A stretch of 12,100 nucleotides of DNA from an uncultured Bacteroidales bacterium (GCA_937901185.1 CALCHR010000134.1:1-12100), one strand, 5' to 3'; positions 1 to 7,349 are shown, counted from the first letter of the stretch. Numbers and translations: made by a program. The notes: generated from the sequence alone by a model not told the origin.

Positions 1-66
1 AGCTTTTACCTAAGAAACGCCCGAAAATGACCCTTGATTTTCAGGTGATTATAAAAACAAAAAAAA
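1..66 (-). repeat. Intergenic repeat, copy 1 (terminator-linked)
   Basis: The first 28 bases are identical to 7334-7361, and 40 of the first 43 match. Similarity then fades into an A-rich stretch up to the terminator hairpin at 67-94. Inside lies an inverted repeat, GAAAAT (23-28) against ATTTTC (37-42). The second copy keeps and lengthens it. Read on the minus strand, the element starts right where the T-tract of the upstream terminator ends, exactly as in the second copy. The left end is cut by the window edge, so any 21-bp tandem units like those beside copy 2 would lie outside. No protein is encoded. The function is unknown. Confidence 0.8.
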
Positions 67-94
67 GGCCCACATCCTCTTCCGGATGTGGGCC
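59..94 (-). terminator. Intrinsic terminator of the P5-like/DUF4248 unit
   Basis: A perfect 11-bp stem (67-77 with 84-94, GGCCCACATCC) closes a 6-nt loop. On the minus strand it is followed by eight T (59-66 on plus). It begins only 5 nt after the stop codon of the DUF4248 gene, so it ends that two-gene transcript. Confidence is high because stem, loop and T-tract are all standard. Confidence 0.9.
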
Positions 95-99
95 GAAGG

Positions 100-330
100 T
101 TAGCTCAAAAAGTGTCTGAACACGTTTACTTGGCGCGGCGTGAAGTAGCGAGTGTAGGGACGGTAGCCTGCGCCTTGCAGGGCTTTTCGGAGGTGGGTGT
201 CGGAAAGTATCCAGCGACGCAGGGCTGCCACCGAAACTTCAGGCCGGCGCGCGGGGAAATAGTAAGTGGCCAAATCTCTTTTCGTGGCCCAGCCGTTGGG
301 CTGAATGATGACTCTGTATTGTGTGCTCAT
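100..330 (-). CDS. DUF4248 family protein
   Basis: A 76-residue basic protein of unknown function. It fits the Bacteroidales family DUF4248: an N-terminal segment with LATYYFP (residues 20-26), a central RRWI (38-41), and the C-terminal signature YFTPRQV (62-68), close to the family's usual (S/T)FTPRQV. Length is normal for the family (about 70-90 aa). It has no signal peptide or membrane segment, so it should be cytoplasmic. The ATG at 330 lies 8 nt after the stop of the P5-like gene, so the two are co-transcribed and probably translationally coupled; a terminator follows at once. In Bacteroidales genomes DUF4248 genes are often near phage-like or mobilisation-type genes (amidases, VirE-like proteins, HU-like proteins). 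That context is family knowledge; the function remains unknown. The family call is confident. Confidence 0.85.
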   Translation of the reverse strand: MSTQYRVIIQPNGWATKRDLATYYFPARRPEVSVAALRRWILSDTHLRKALQGAGYRPYTRYFTPRQVNVFRHFLS

Positions 331-338
331 GGCGGTTT

Positions 339-752
339 CTATACCTTAAATTTTTCACGGATGGTTTCTATCTCTTCGGGCAGGATGCTGACGCCTGTTT
401 CTTGCTTGGCCATGGCTGCCAAGAGACGCGATATCTGCATGCCTGAAGTCTCTATTTTCTCGTTGGGAGCCAGGCGGCTTCGGCCGCAAACGCAGGCAAT
501 GTAGAGGTCGGTTTGGTTTTCGCTCGGCGGCGCCCATCGGTGGATGATTTTGGTAGGTGTGTCGGCTCCGTGCTTCTGTATGTAGTTTTTCACCAAGACT
601 ACGGCGGCGCGGTAGCCATAGGCGCTGTTCAGGAAGCGGCAGAAGCCTTTTACGTTGGGGCGATTGGGACAGAGACCCAGCCAGCGGTTTGCGGCAACGT
701 AGCGAATGTTCAGCGGGTTGCGATTGGCAATCCCTAAGTTTTCTTGTTTCAT
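339..752 (-). CDS. P5-like (phage structural protein P5 family) protein
   Basis: A 137-residue protein resembling the Bacteroidales proteins annotated as structural protein P5, named after a tectivirus PRD1 component. Recognisable conserved blocks are NPLNIR (residues 12-17), WLG (24-26), YGYRAA (45-50) and RWAPPSENQT (72-81) followed by YI. Together these give the family pattern of an N-terminal NPLNIR segment, a GYRAA helix and a W-APPSEN loop. It has no signal peptide or membrane helix. The ATG at 752 is the natural start because NPLNIR follows closely and a TAACTTTG promoter box lies 83 nt upstream. It heads a two-gene unit with the DUF4248 protein. No other phage genes are visible, so this is probably a domesticated or dispersed phage-derived cassette rather than a prophage. 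The biochemical role is unproven; a role in cell-wall or virion function is only a guess. Confidence 0.75.
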   Translation of the reverse strand: MKQENLGIANRNPLNIRYVAANRWLGLCPNRPNVKGFCRFLNSAYGYRAAVVLVKNYIQKHGADTPTKIIHRWAPPSENQTDLYIACVCGRSRLAPNEKIETSGMQISRLLAAMAKQETGVSILPEEIETIREKFKV

Positions 753-834
753 GGTCAGTTAGTTTGGTTGGAAGCGCTGCGCAGCACATAAGGTTAGTTT
801 TTTCTTATCTCTAATTCATGGTGTGTCGACAGTG

Positions 835-842
835 CAAAGTTA
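835..842 (-). promoter_or_regulatory. Promoter -7 box for the P5-like/DUF4248 unit
   Basis: On the minus strand this reads TAACTTTG, a perfect match to the Bacteroidetes -7 consensus TAnnTTTG. The predicted leader to the ATG at 752 is about 75 nt. I see no good TTTG -33 element 19-21 bp upstream. The identical octamer precedes nadA. Confidence 0.55.
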
Positions 843-870
843 TGTATCGTGTGTCCGAGTTTTTCGGAGT

Positions 871-898
871 AACCATTTTTTTTCAGAAAAAAATGGTT
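871..898. promoter_or_regulatory. Perfect 12-bp inverted repeat at the sbcD promoter
   Basis: The arms 871-882 (AACCATTTTTTT) and 887-898 are exact reverse complements around a 4-nt centre (TCAG). The right arm ends on the first base of the sbcD -7 box (898-905), and the palindrome covers where the -33 element should be. Because the flanking genes diverge, no terminator is needed here. An operator, or a hairpin-forming site, fits better. Confidence 0.6.
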
Positions 899-905
899 AT
901 CTTTG
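898..905 (+). promoter_or_regulatory. Promoter -7 box for sbcDC
   Basis: TATCTTTG matches the Bacteroidetes -7 consensus TAnnTTTG. Transcription would start near 912 and give a leader of about 35 nt before the sbcD ATG at 948. The -33 position falls inside the inverted repeat and has no clear TTTG. Confidence 0.55.
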
Positions 906-947
906 TAGAAGTATTTACCCTCCCCTTTCTTTTGAAAAAATATCCCG

Positions 948-2177
948 ATGAAGATATTACACACTGCCGATTGGCACTTGGGCAACGTGTTTCACGGCCA
1001 CGAGCGCCTGGATGAGCACCGCCATTTTCTCGACTGGCTGACCGAGGTTTTGCAAGAGCGCCAGCCCGATGCGCTCTTTATCAGCGGCGACGTGTTCGAC
1101 TCGCCCAATCCCTCGGCTGCTGCCGAACAAATGTTCTACGACTTTCTGCAACGCGCCAACGCCGTGGTCGAAGGGTTGCAGATTGTGATCATCGCCGGCA
1201 ACCACGACTCGGCAGGACGCCTTGAGGCTCCGGCTTCGCTACTCAGCACACATAATATATATATAAAGGGACTGGTTCACCTCACACCGCAGGGCACGCC
1301 CCTCTTCGACAACTTCCTCATCCCGCTCCACCGCCGCGGAGAGGCCGAAGCCTCTATCCTCTGCTTCGCACTGCCCTATCTGCGCGCAGCCGACTGGTCC
1401 GGAGGGTCTACAAGCGAAGGCTTGCGCCACTATTTCAGTCAGCTCCACCAGGCTGCCAACAAGAGCGAGTATGCCCACTTGCCGCGCGTGGCCCTGGCCC
1501 ATTTCTATGCCTCGGGAGCTGAGATTTCTCCCGAGGGACACAGCGAACGCCTTGTGGTGGGCGGACAGGACTGCGTAGACCCTAACGTGATGGGCGGCGG
1601 ATTTTGCTACGTGGCCCTGGGTCACATCCACAAGCAACAGAAGGTGGCCGAGGGCATCTACTACGCCGGCAGCGCCCTGCCCATGTCGTTCTCCGAGCGC
1701 GGCTATCGCCATGGCGCACAGTGGATAGAGGTGGAGCGCAACAGCGTGCCCCACACGTTCCACATAGGCTACTCGCCCTTGCGCGAACTCCTCACCATCC
1801 CGAAACACGGAGCAGCCTCGGTGGAAGAGATGCTCAGCCTGCTCAACGAGCTGCCGATGCGCAAGAAAAAAGACGATGCTGCCACCTGGCCCTACCTTGA
1901 AATACGCGTTGAAGAAAGCCAGCCCGAGCCGGAACTTTTGAAGCGCGTCAGCGAAGTGCTCGAGGAACGCGCCGTACGCTTCTGTCGCATGGTACGCTCT
2001 CTCTCCTTGGCAGAAGCAGGCAACGATTCGCCCATCGAATCGCTGGAGTCGCTCCACGAAATAAATCCCCTGGAGATGGCACAGAACATCTTTGAAAACA
2101 GATACCATAAAGCCATGCCCGAGGAACTGCAACAACGCTTTCTCGAAGCCGAAGAAGAAGCACGCCAAGAACCTTGA
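948..2177 (+). CDS. sbcD: Nuclease SbcCD subunit D (exonuclease SbcD)
   Basis: A 409-residue metallophosphoesterase, the Mre11-type nuclease subunit of SbcCD. With SbcC it cuts hairpins, palindromes and protein-blocked DNA ends in the cytoplasm, using Mn2+. The metal-binding motifs are in order and intact: D8-x-H10 (ADWHLGN), G47-D48 with D51 (GDVFD), G84-N85-H86-D87, an AHF with H185, and G225-H226-I227-H228. A C-terminal capping region of the SbcD type follows from about residue 270. Length matches the family (about 400 aa). The ATG at 948 is right because the family's conserved start, MKILHTADWHLG, begins there. There is no Shine-Dalgarno sequence, only an A-rich leader, as is usual in this phylum. 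It is first in an operon; sbcC starts 21 nt after its stop. An AT-rich run at about 1250-1266, encoding NIYIKG, is unusual within the GC-rich gene but does not break the frame. Confidence 0.97.
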   Translation: MKILHTADWHLGNVFHGHERLDEHRHFLDWLTEVLQERQPDALFISGDVFDSPNPSAAAEQMFYDFLQRANAVVEGLQIVIIAGNHDSAGRLEAPASLLSTHNIYIKGLVHLTPQGTPLFDNFLIPLHRRGEAEASILCFALPYLRAADWSGGSTSEGLRHYFSQLHQAANKSEYAHLPRVALAHFYASGAEISPEGHSERLVVGGQDCVDPNVMGGGFCYVALGHIHKQQKVAEGIYYAGSALPMSFSERGYRHGAQWIEVERNSVPHTFHIGYSPLRELLTIPKHGAASVEEMLSLLNELPMRKKKDDAATWPYLEIRVEESQPEPELLKRVSEVLEERAVRFCRMVRSLSLAEAGNDSPIESLESLHEINPLEMAQNIFENRYHKAMPEELQQRFLEAEEEARQEP

Positions 2178-2198
2178 CCCCCACTCAGCAACCAGCAC

Positions 2199-5100
2199 AT
2201 GAAGATAGACAAAATTACCCTCTGCAACCTGACCTCCATCGAGGGTGAACAAACCATAGACTTTACCAAAGAGCCCCTACGCTCTGCCGGACTCTTTGCC
2301 ATCACCGGCGACACAGGCACCGGCAAGTCCACCATACTCGACGCCATCTGCTTGGCTCTCTACAACAAAGCTCCACGCCTTGAAAATGCAGAGAGAATTA
2401 AGAAGAACGACCTCACCGAGAACGACGACAGCAGCACAGAGATTATCCACCCCGACGACGTGCGCAACATCCTGCGCCGCGATAAAAAAGAGGGTTGGAG
2501 CATCGTGGAGTACACCACCAACGACGGCGCACGCTACGAAGCCGGATGGTATCTGCGCGTAAAAAGAACCGGCAACCTCGACCGAGTGAAGCGAACGCTG
2601 CGACAGATAGCTCCCGTGGTGCGCAACATCGAGGACAAAAAAGTGGAAGAAGAGGTGGTACGCACCGTCGGACTCGACTACACACAGTTCTCTCGCACCG
2701 TGATGCTCGCCCAAAACAGCTTCGCCAACTTCCTCAAAGCCCGCAGAACAGAGAAGTCTGAACTGCTGGAAAAACTGACCGGCACAGACATCTACGGACG
2801 CATCTCAAAAAAAATATTTGAGAAGTGTAAAGATGCCCAAGCCTCCGTAACGGCCCTGGAGAATGAAATAAAAGGCCTGCTCCACGACTACCTCTGCCCC
2901 GAAGCCTTGACCGAAGCCCAAGATGAGCGCAACCGTCTGGCCACCGCTGCACAAAACATAGCAGAGCAACAGGCCGTCATTACGGAGCAACTCAAATGGT
3001 ACGCCGACTACGAAGAAACCACCCGCCAATTGCGCCAATGCGAAGCACGACAAAGCGCAGCGCACAACAGCTTTGTTGCCATGCGCGCCGAAGACTTGCA
3101 GCTGAAACGCTACGACGACGTGCTCTGCATACAACCGCTCTACCAGGAAATCATAGTGCGCCAGCGCGACATCGAGAACCTCAAGCAGCAGGAACTCAAC
3201 TCGCAGCAGCGCATCGAAGATAGCCAACACATCCTAAAGAAGAAAGAAGAGCTCCTCAAAGAGGCTAACGAGAAACTCACCGATACGGAAAACAAATTCA
3301 GCCTGCGCCGAGCCATCATCAACCGCGGACACAGTCTCAGCGGAGAAATAAACGAAGTCACCGGGCAGCTACGCAAAATCGAAGAACACCTATCTGCTTA
3401 CAAGGAGAACCTACAAGGGCGCTCCAACACCTTGACCAACAAGCGCGAGCAGTTGCTCAACCGACAGAAGGACTTCGACAATATCCAGCTCCACAAGCAG
3501 GCGCTCTCCGTGCACCGCTTGATGTTTGAAAAATACGACCTTGTAAAAGACAAACTCGTGGCGCTCAACACCGAGAGCCGCCGCAACGAAGAAAGCCACA
3601 AGCGCTGGGTGGAACTGCAAAGCAAGCAGCAAGCACTGCGCAACGCCTCGGAGCAGGTGAAGCAGAAACAGGAATCCGACCAAGCCAAAATGACAGCCCT
3701 CAAAGGCGAGTTCTTCATCCACCAGCAGTCCAACCACGGCACCGATAGCGCCCAGTTGCAAAAGGACTTTGCCAACCTGCGCGACAGAATGCTCGGCTTG
3801 CAACGCGCCCAGTCTCTCTGGAACCGCATATCTTCCGGCTACACCGAGATACGCTCCCGCCAGGAAGCCCTGAACCGCATGGACTCTGAGATGGCTCAAC
3901 TCATGAACCAGATAGAGCTCCAGATGAAAGAGAAAACCACCGTGGAGGAAGCCTTCAAGCGCCTCAACGTCACCTTCACTTTGAGCCAGAGCGAAAACAT
4001 TGTGCAGCTGCGCAAACAGCTTATCGAAGGAACGGCCTGCCCTGTCTGCGGCGCCACACACCATCCCTACCACACAGAGACAGAGCACGAGCTCGGCGAA
4101 CTGCTTACCAACTTGGAAAAGGAGCATACCGAGATGAGCGAAGAACTGGAGCGCCGCAACGCCATCTTGATAGAACTGCGCGAGCGCTTGGCCAAAACAG
4201 AAGGCCGCCTTCGTGCCGAGAAAGAGAACATGGATGCCTGCCAAACGCGTCTTGCTGCCGATGTGAAAGAATGGGCCGTGTGTGCCGACCTCGACTCTTC
4301 CTTCGCCGACTGTTCGGCCTCCGTCAACCAGGAAGCGCGCCGCATGACCATCGAGCTGCTTATAGACAACACACAAAAGGCCGTGGAGGAGCGCAGCAGG
4401 GAGGTGGAAGAATTCAACCACCACCAGCAACAAATCAACCGTCTCCACGAGGAAATACGCCTGCTCGACAGCCGCATGAACGATAACCGCTCCTACATAG
4501 AAAACCTCAACACGGACCTGCAGATTGCGGCCGCTGCAGCAGAGGAGACGCAGAAGACCATAGAACTGTCCGACCGTTCCTGCAGTGAGCTCTATGTGGA
4601 CCTCGACGAGATGGTGACGCTCTCAGGATGGTTTACCGAATGGAAAAACAACCCCGACGGATTCCGCACCCGCCTCAACTCGCTCCACCTCGACTGGCAG
4701 AAAACCTGCACTGCGCTCGACGAGACTCGCCGTGCGCTCGACCTTTTGCAGGAGGAGGTAAAGTCGGCCGAAGCGGCTGAGAACGAAGCACGCAAGCTGA
4801 CCATACAGGAAGCAGAAGCCTACGCCGCCACCGAGGAAATTCTCTCCGGAAAACGCAGCGAACTGAAACAGCTCTTCGGCGACACCTCGCCCGAGGAGGA
4901 AGAAGAATACTGGCAAAAGGTGCTGACCGCCACCCGTGCAGAAAGCGAAGCGGCCCGCATGGAATATGAAAAGGCCAACGCCACCTTGCAGCAACAGCAA
5001 GGCATCAAGGCCGGACTCTTCGAGGACCGCGCCAACAAGCAGGCCGACTACCAAAAGAAGATGATGGACCTGGATGTGTGGATTCTGCAGTTTAACGGCA

Positions 5101-5957
5101 ACCACTCGCCCATTCAGTTTTCCGAACTGGAAAAAATCTTCAGTGGCGGCACCGACTGGAACGCACTCCGCAGCAAGCTCGACGCGCTGAAAGAAGAGTT
5201 GACGCTCTCGAACAACTATCTGGAGACGGCCCGCGAGGCTTTGCAGAAGTTGCAAACTTCGGCCTCACGCCCCTCGGGTAAGGAGGAGGATACGCAACCG
5301 GCTTTGCAGGAACACTTTGAAGAGCTGAAGGCACGCAGCGAGGAGACGGCGAAGAAACTGGCCGCCGTCGAAGCGCGCCTCGTCTCCCACGAGAATTGCA
5401 GCCGCCGCGCCAGCCGTTTGCAGACCAAGCTCGACAACGCCCGCAGCAACCAGGAACAATGGAACCGCCTCAACGTGTTGCTCGGCAGCGCCGACGGAAA
5501 ACGCTTCCGCGAGTTGGCCCAGAGCTACACCTTCCGTTTCCTCGTGGAGCACGCCAACCAGCAGCTCCGCCTGCTCTCGCCGCGCTACCGCCTGATGGCC
5601 ATGCCCGGCTCGCTCAATCTGGAAATCATTGACCGCGACATGTTCGACCAGCGCCGCTACGTCCACTCGCTCTCGGGCGGCGAGACGTTTGTGGTGAGCC
5701 TTGCCTTGGCGCTCGGCCTCTCTTCGCTCTCGAGCCACAACCTTTCCATCGGCAGCCTCTTCATCGACGAGGGCTTTGGCAACCTTGACCAGGCTTCGCT
5801 CGAGCTGGTGATGACGGCGCTGAGCAACTTGGAAAATTCGCAGGGCCGCAAGGTGGGTGTCATCAGCCACACGGAGCAGATACGCTCGCAAATCAGTCCG
5901 CAGATACGCCTTGTCAAGCTGCCCACCGGTGGCCGCAGCCGCATCGAGATAGCTTAG
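2199..5957 (+). CDS. sbcC: Nuclease SbcCD subunit C (SMC-like ATPase SbcC)
   Basis: The 1252-residue Rad50-type ATPase partner of SbcD. ATP binding and hydrolysis gate the nuclease, and long coiled coils tether DNA ends. The Walker A is GDTGTGKST (residues 37-45), and the Q-loop glutamine is Q172 (AQNSF). A long charged coiled coil runs from about 190 to 1090, interrupted by the zinc hook CPVC (614-617), almost exactly mid-protein, where two molecules dimerise through Zn2+. The C-terminal half carries the signature LSGGE (1158-1162), Walker B LFIDE with D1190 and E1191, and the D-loop aspartate D1197. All catalytic elements are present. It is about 200 residues longer than E. coli SbcC (1048 aa), with the extra length in the coiled coil, which is not rare in Bacteroidetes. 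It lies 21 nt after sbcD with no intervening promoter and ends before a strong terminator. Confidence 0.97.
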   Translation: MKIDKITLCNLTSIEGEQTIDFTKEPLRSAGLFAITGDTGTGKSTILDAICLALYNKAPRLENAERIKKNDLTENDDSSTEIIHPDDVRNILRRDKKEGWSIVEYTTNDGARYEAGWYLRVKRTGNLDRVKRTLRQIAPVVRNIEDKKVEEEVVRTVGLDYTQFSRTVMLAQNSFANFLKARRTEKSELLEKLTGTDIYGRISKKIFEKCKDAQASVTALENEIKGLLHDYLCPEALTEAQDERNRLATAAQNIAEQQAVITEQLKWYADYEETTRQLRQCEARQSAAHNSFVAMRAEDLQLKRYDDVLCIQPLYQEIIVRQRDIENLKQQELNSQQRIEDSQHILKKKEELLKEANEKLTDTENKFSLRRAIINRGHSLSGEINEVTGQLRKIEEHLSAYKENLQGRSNTLTNKREQLLNRQKDFDNIQLHKQALSVHRLMFEKYDLVKDKLVALNTESRRNEESHKRWVELQSKQQALRNASEQVKQKQESDQAKMTALKGEFFIHQQSNHGTDSAQLQKDFANLRDRMLGLQRAQSLWNRISSGYTEIRSRQEALNRMDSEMAQLMNQIELQMKEKTTVEEAFKRLNVTFTLSQSENIVQLRKQLIEGTACPVCGATHHPYHTETEHELGELLTNLEKEHTEMSEELERRNAILIELRERLAKTEGRLRAEKENMDACQTRLAADVKEWAVCADLDSSFADCSASVNQEARRMTIELLIDNTQKAVEERSREVEEFNHHQQQINRLHEEIRLLDSRMNDNRSYIENLNTDLQIAAAAAEETQKTIELSDRSCSELYVDLDEMVTLSGWFTEWKNNPDGFRTRLNSLHLDWQKTCTALDETRRALDLLQEEVKSAEAAENEARKLTIQEAEAYAATEEILSGKRSELKQLFGDTSPEEEEEYWQKVLTATRAESEAARMEYEKANATLQQQQGIKAGLFEDRANKQADYQKKMMDLDVWILQFNGNHSPIQFSELEKIFSGGTDWNALRSKLDALKEELTLSNNYLETAREALQKLQTSASRPSGKEEDTQPALQEHFEELKARSEETAKKLAAVEARLVSHENCSRRASRLQTKLDNARSNQEQWNRLNVLLGSADGKRFRELAQSYTFRFLVEHANQQLRLLSPRYRLMAMPGSLNLEIIDRDMFDQRRYVHSLSGGETFVVSLALALGLSSLSSHNLSIGSLFIDEGFGNLDQASLELVMTALSNLENSQGRKVGVISHTEQIRSQISPQIRLVKLPTGGRSRIEIA

Positions 5958-5986
5958 GCCGGGACTTTTCCCGCCGCCGAATAAGA

Positions 5987-6021
5987 AAAATGCCTTAAGG
6001 AGCAATTCCTTAAGGCATTTT
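5987..6021. terminator. Bidirectional terminator between sbcC and nadA
   Basis: A perfect 15-bp stem (5987-6001 with 6007-6021) closes a 5-nt loop, GCAAT. The stem is A-rich on one side and T-rich on the other, so each strand presents a T-tract after the hairpin. It sits between convergent genes, 29 nt after the sbcC stop and 17 nt from the nadA stop, and should stop both transcripts. Confidence 0.92.
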
Positions 6022-6038
6022 CTTATATAGCAGAGCTC

Positions 6039-7037
6039 TTAGAGCCCGAGCTGTTCGGAGATGTCGAGCATGCGGCGAATGGGGCGCACGGCGGCCTCGG
6101 CTACGGAGGCCGGCACATCTACTTCGGGCCACTCGTGGAGCAGCGTGTTGTAGACCTTCTCCAGCGTGACGAGGCGCATGTAGTTGCACTCGTTGCAGGC
6201 GCAGCCGTTTTCTTCGGGCGGCACGGGGATAAAGGTTTTCTGCGGACACTGCTTGCGCATCTCGTGGAGGATGCCGCTCTCGGTGACCACCAGGAAGGTC
6301 TGAGCCTCGCTCTTCACGGCATAGCCCAGCAGGGCGGCGGTCGAGCCTACCACGTCGGCGAGCTTCACGATGGCGCCTTTACACTCGGGGTGGACCAGCA
6401 CTTTTGCCTCGGGGTGCGCTTTCTTCAGCTCGATGAGTTTCTCTACGGAGAAGCGCTCGTGGATGTGGCAAGCGCCGTCCCAGAGCAGCATTTCGCGGCC
6501 GGTGACGGAGTTGATGTAAGCGCCCAGGTTGCGGTCGGGGCCGAAGATGAGGGGCTGCTCCTTGGGAAAGCTCTCCACAATCTCGCGGGCATTGCTCGAG
6601 GTGACTACCACGTCGGTCACGGCCTTCGTGGCGGCGCTCGTGTTCACATACGACACCACTTTATGGTCCGGATGGGCCTTGACAAACTCGGCAAAGCGGT
6701 CGGCCGGACAACTCTCGGCGAGCGAGCACGTGGCGTTGAGGTCGGGGATGAGCACCTTTTTCTGCGGGCAGAGTATCTTGTTGGTCTCGCCCATGAAGTG
6801 GACGCCACACATCACGATGATGTCGGCCTCGGTAGTAGCTGCTTTCTGCGCCAAAGCCAGGCTGTCGCCCACAAAGTGGGCTATGTCCTGCAGCACGCCT
6901 TCGGTATAATAATGTGCCAGGATAATGGCATTTTTCTCTTGGCAGAGGCGGCCGATTTCCGCTTTCAGGTCGATGTCCTGGGGCACGGGGTCGTCGATGT
7001 AGCCCTTGGCCTTCCAGCTGTCTTTTATCTGTGTCAT
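6039..7037 (-). CDS. nadA: Quinolinate synthase NadA
   Basis: A 332-residue iron-sulfur enzyme that condenses iminoaspartate (made by NadB) with dihydroxyacetone phosphate to give quinolinate, the precursor of NAD, in the cytoplasm. Three cysteines match the known 4Fe-4S ligands: C77 in MCGVHFMGE, C190 in GACHIHE, and C284 in CACNECNYM. Other family blocks are AHYY (41-44), GDSLALA (57-63), PDLNATCSLA (98-107), YVNTSAATKA (130-139) and HPECKG (216-221). The C-terminal cysteine cluster reads C279-x-C281-x-x-C284, not the CxxCxxC of E. coli; the ligand Cys before NYM is kept. The ATG at 7037 gives a normal N-terminus. It is monocistronic here: nadB and nadC are not adjacent. A TAACTTTG box lies 74 nt upstream. 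No NadR or NiaR operator is obvious. Confidence 0.97.
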   Translation of the reverse strand: MTQIKDSWKAKGYIDDPVPQDIDLKAEIGRLCQEKNAIILAHYYTEGVLQDIAHFVGDSLALAQKAATTEADIIVMCGVHFMGETNKILCPQKKVLIPDLNATCSLAESCPADRFAEFVKAHPDHKVVSYVNTSAATKAVTDVVVTSSNAREIVESFPKEQPLIFGPDRNLGAYINSVTGREMLLWDGACHIHERFSVEKLIELKKAHPEAKVLVHPECKGAIVKLADVVGSTAALLGYAVKSEAQTFLVVTESGILHEMRKQCPQKTFIPVPPEENGCACNECNYMRLVTLEKVYNTLLHEWPEVDVPASVAEAAVRPIRRMLDISEQLGL

Positions 7038-7110
7038 AATTCTATTTCGGGTTGGGTTCTTTGTCCATTCTTGGAGGGCGCCCCTTGCAGAGGGTGCGTC
7101 TTCTCTGCCA

Positions 7111-7118
7111 CAAAGTTA
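7111..7118 (-). promoter_or_regulatory. Promoter -7 box for nadA
   Basis: TAACTTTG on the minus strand, a perfect match to TAnnTTTG and identical to the box ahead of the P5-like gene. It lies 74 nt upstream of the nadA ATG. No convincing TTTG -33 element is seen at 19-21 bp. Confidence 0.55.
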
Positions 7119-7181
7119 GAAAAACATCTTACATTACGCTCCCTCCGTCGCTCCTTTTTTTACCCCTAGATTGCAGCGTTT

Positions 7182-7196
7182 TTCTTAGTAGCTATC
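7182..7196. repeat. Outlying copy of the 21-bp repeat core
   Basis: TTCTTAGTAGCTATC matches the core TTCTTAGTAGTTACC of the array at 7266 at 13 of 15 positions. Its start is 84 bp from the first array unit, exactly four periods of 21. The bases between do not repeat the core, so either the middle units have decayed or been replaced, or the phase is chance. Confidence 0.6.
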
Positions 7197-7200
7197 TGCG

Positions 7201-7237
7201 AAGCCCCCTCCATCCTCCTCCTAAAAGGGGAGGCTTA
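7201..7237. repeat. C/G-rich hairpin-like intergenic segment
   Basis: A strand-asymmetric stretch beginning AAGCCCCCTCC and ending AAAAGGGGAGGCTT. The ends are imperfectly complementary (AGCC...GGCT with flanking C- and G-runs), so it can fold into a hairpin. From memory, similar C-run/G-run elements occur in intergenic regions of many Bacteroidetes genomes; this could be one of them. It lies between the outlying 21-bp core and the tandem array. Confidence 0.4.
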
Positions 7238-7265
7238 TGAAATGACAGGGATGCGCACCGCCGTT

Positions 7266-7349
7266 TTCTTAGTAGTTACTTTCGCGTTCTTAGTAGTTAC
7301 CAAATTTTTCTTAGTAGTTACCGAAATTCACCTAGCTTTTACCTAAGAA
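7266..7349. repeat. 21-bp tandem repeat array
   Basis: The core TTCTTAGTAGTTAC starts at 7266, 7287 and 7308, an exact 21-bp spacing (two helical turns). The 7 bases between cores vary (TTTCGCG, CAAATTT, CGAAATT). A fourth, degraded unit begins at 7329 (CACCTAGCTTTTACC) and overlaps the start of the terminator-linked repeat at 7334. No ORF crosses it in a plausible frame. Regular 21-bp units with a conserved core resemble protein-binding iterons, but they could also be a simple minisatellite. Confidence 0.85.

Noticed and set aside
855..866. Short hairpin TCCGA...TCGGA in the sbcD upstream region
   Set aside because: Only a 5-bp stem with a small loop and no T-tract; too weak to call beside the strong palindrome at 871-898.
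1250..1266. Alternating AT run in sbcD as a promoter or insertion scar
   Set aside because: It stays in frame and encodes a plausible part of the domain (NIYIKG); there is no -33/-7 arrangement serving a downstream gene.
1239..2252. 337-codon open frame on the minus strand inside sbcD
   Set aside because: It is a shadow of sbcD: the sequence has no recognisable domain, and the plus-strand frame has all catalytic motifs.
3411..4448. 345-codon minus-strand open frame inside sbcC
   Set aside because: It is antisense to the SbcC coiled coil. The Leu/Val/Phe-rich translation is what reversed coiled-coil codons give, not a membrane protein.
6135..7169. 344-codon plus-strand frame opposite nadA
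   Set aside because: NadA on the other strand has all Fe-S cysteines and family blocks; the plus frame has no recognisable features.
7052..7240. Small plus-strand frame in the nadA-AraC spacer
   Set aside because: Low-complexity translation across the nadA promoter and the C-rich segment; no coding signal.
7266..7349. CRISPR array
   Set aside because: Units of 21 bp with 14-base cores and 7-base spacers are far too short for a CRISPR repeat-spacer structure, and no cas genes are present.
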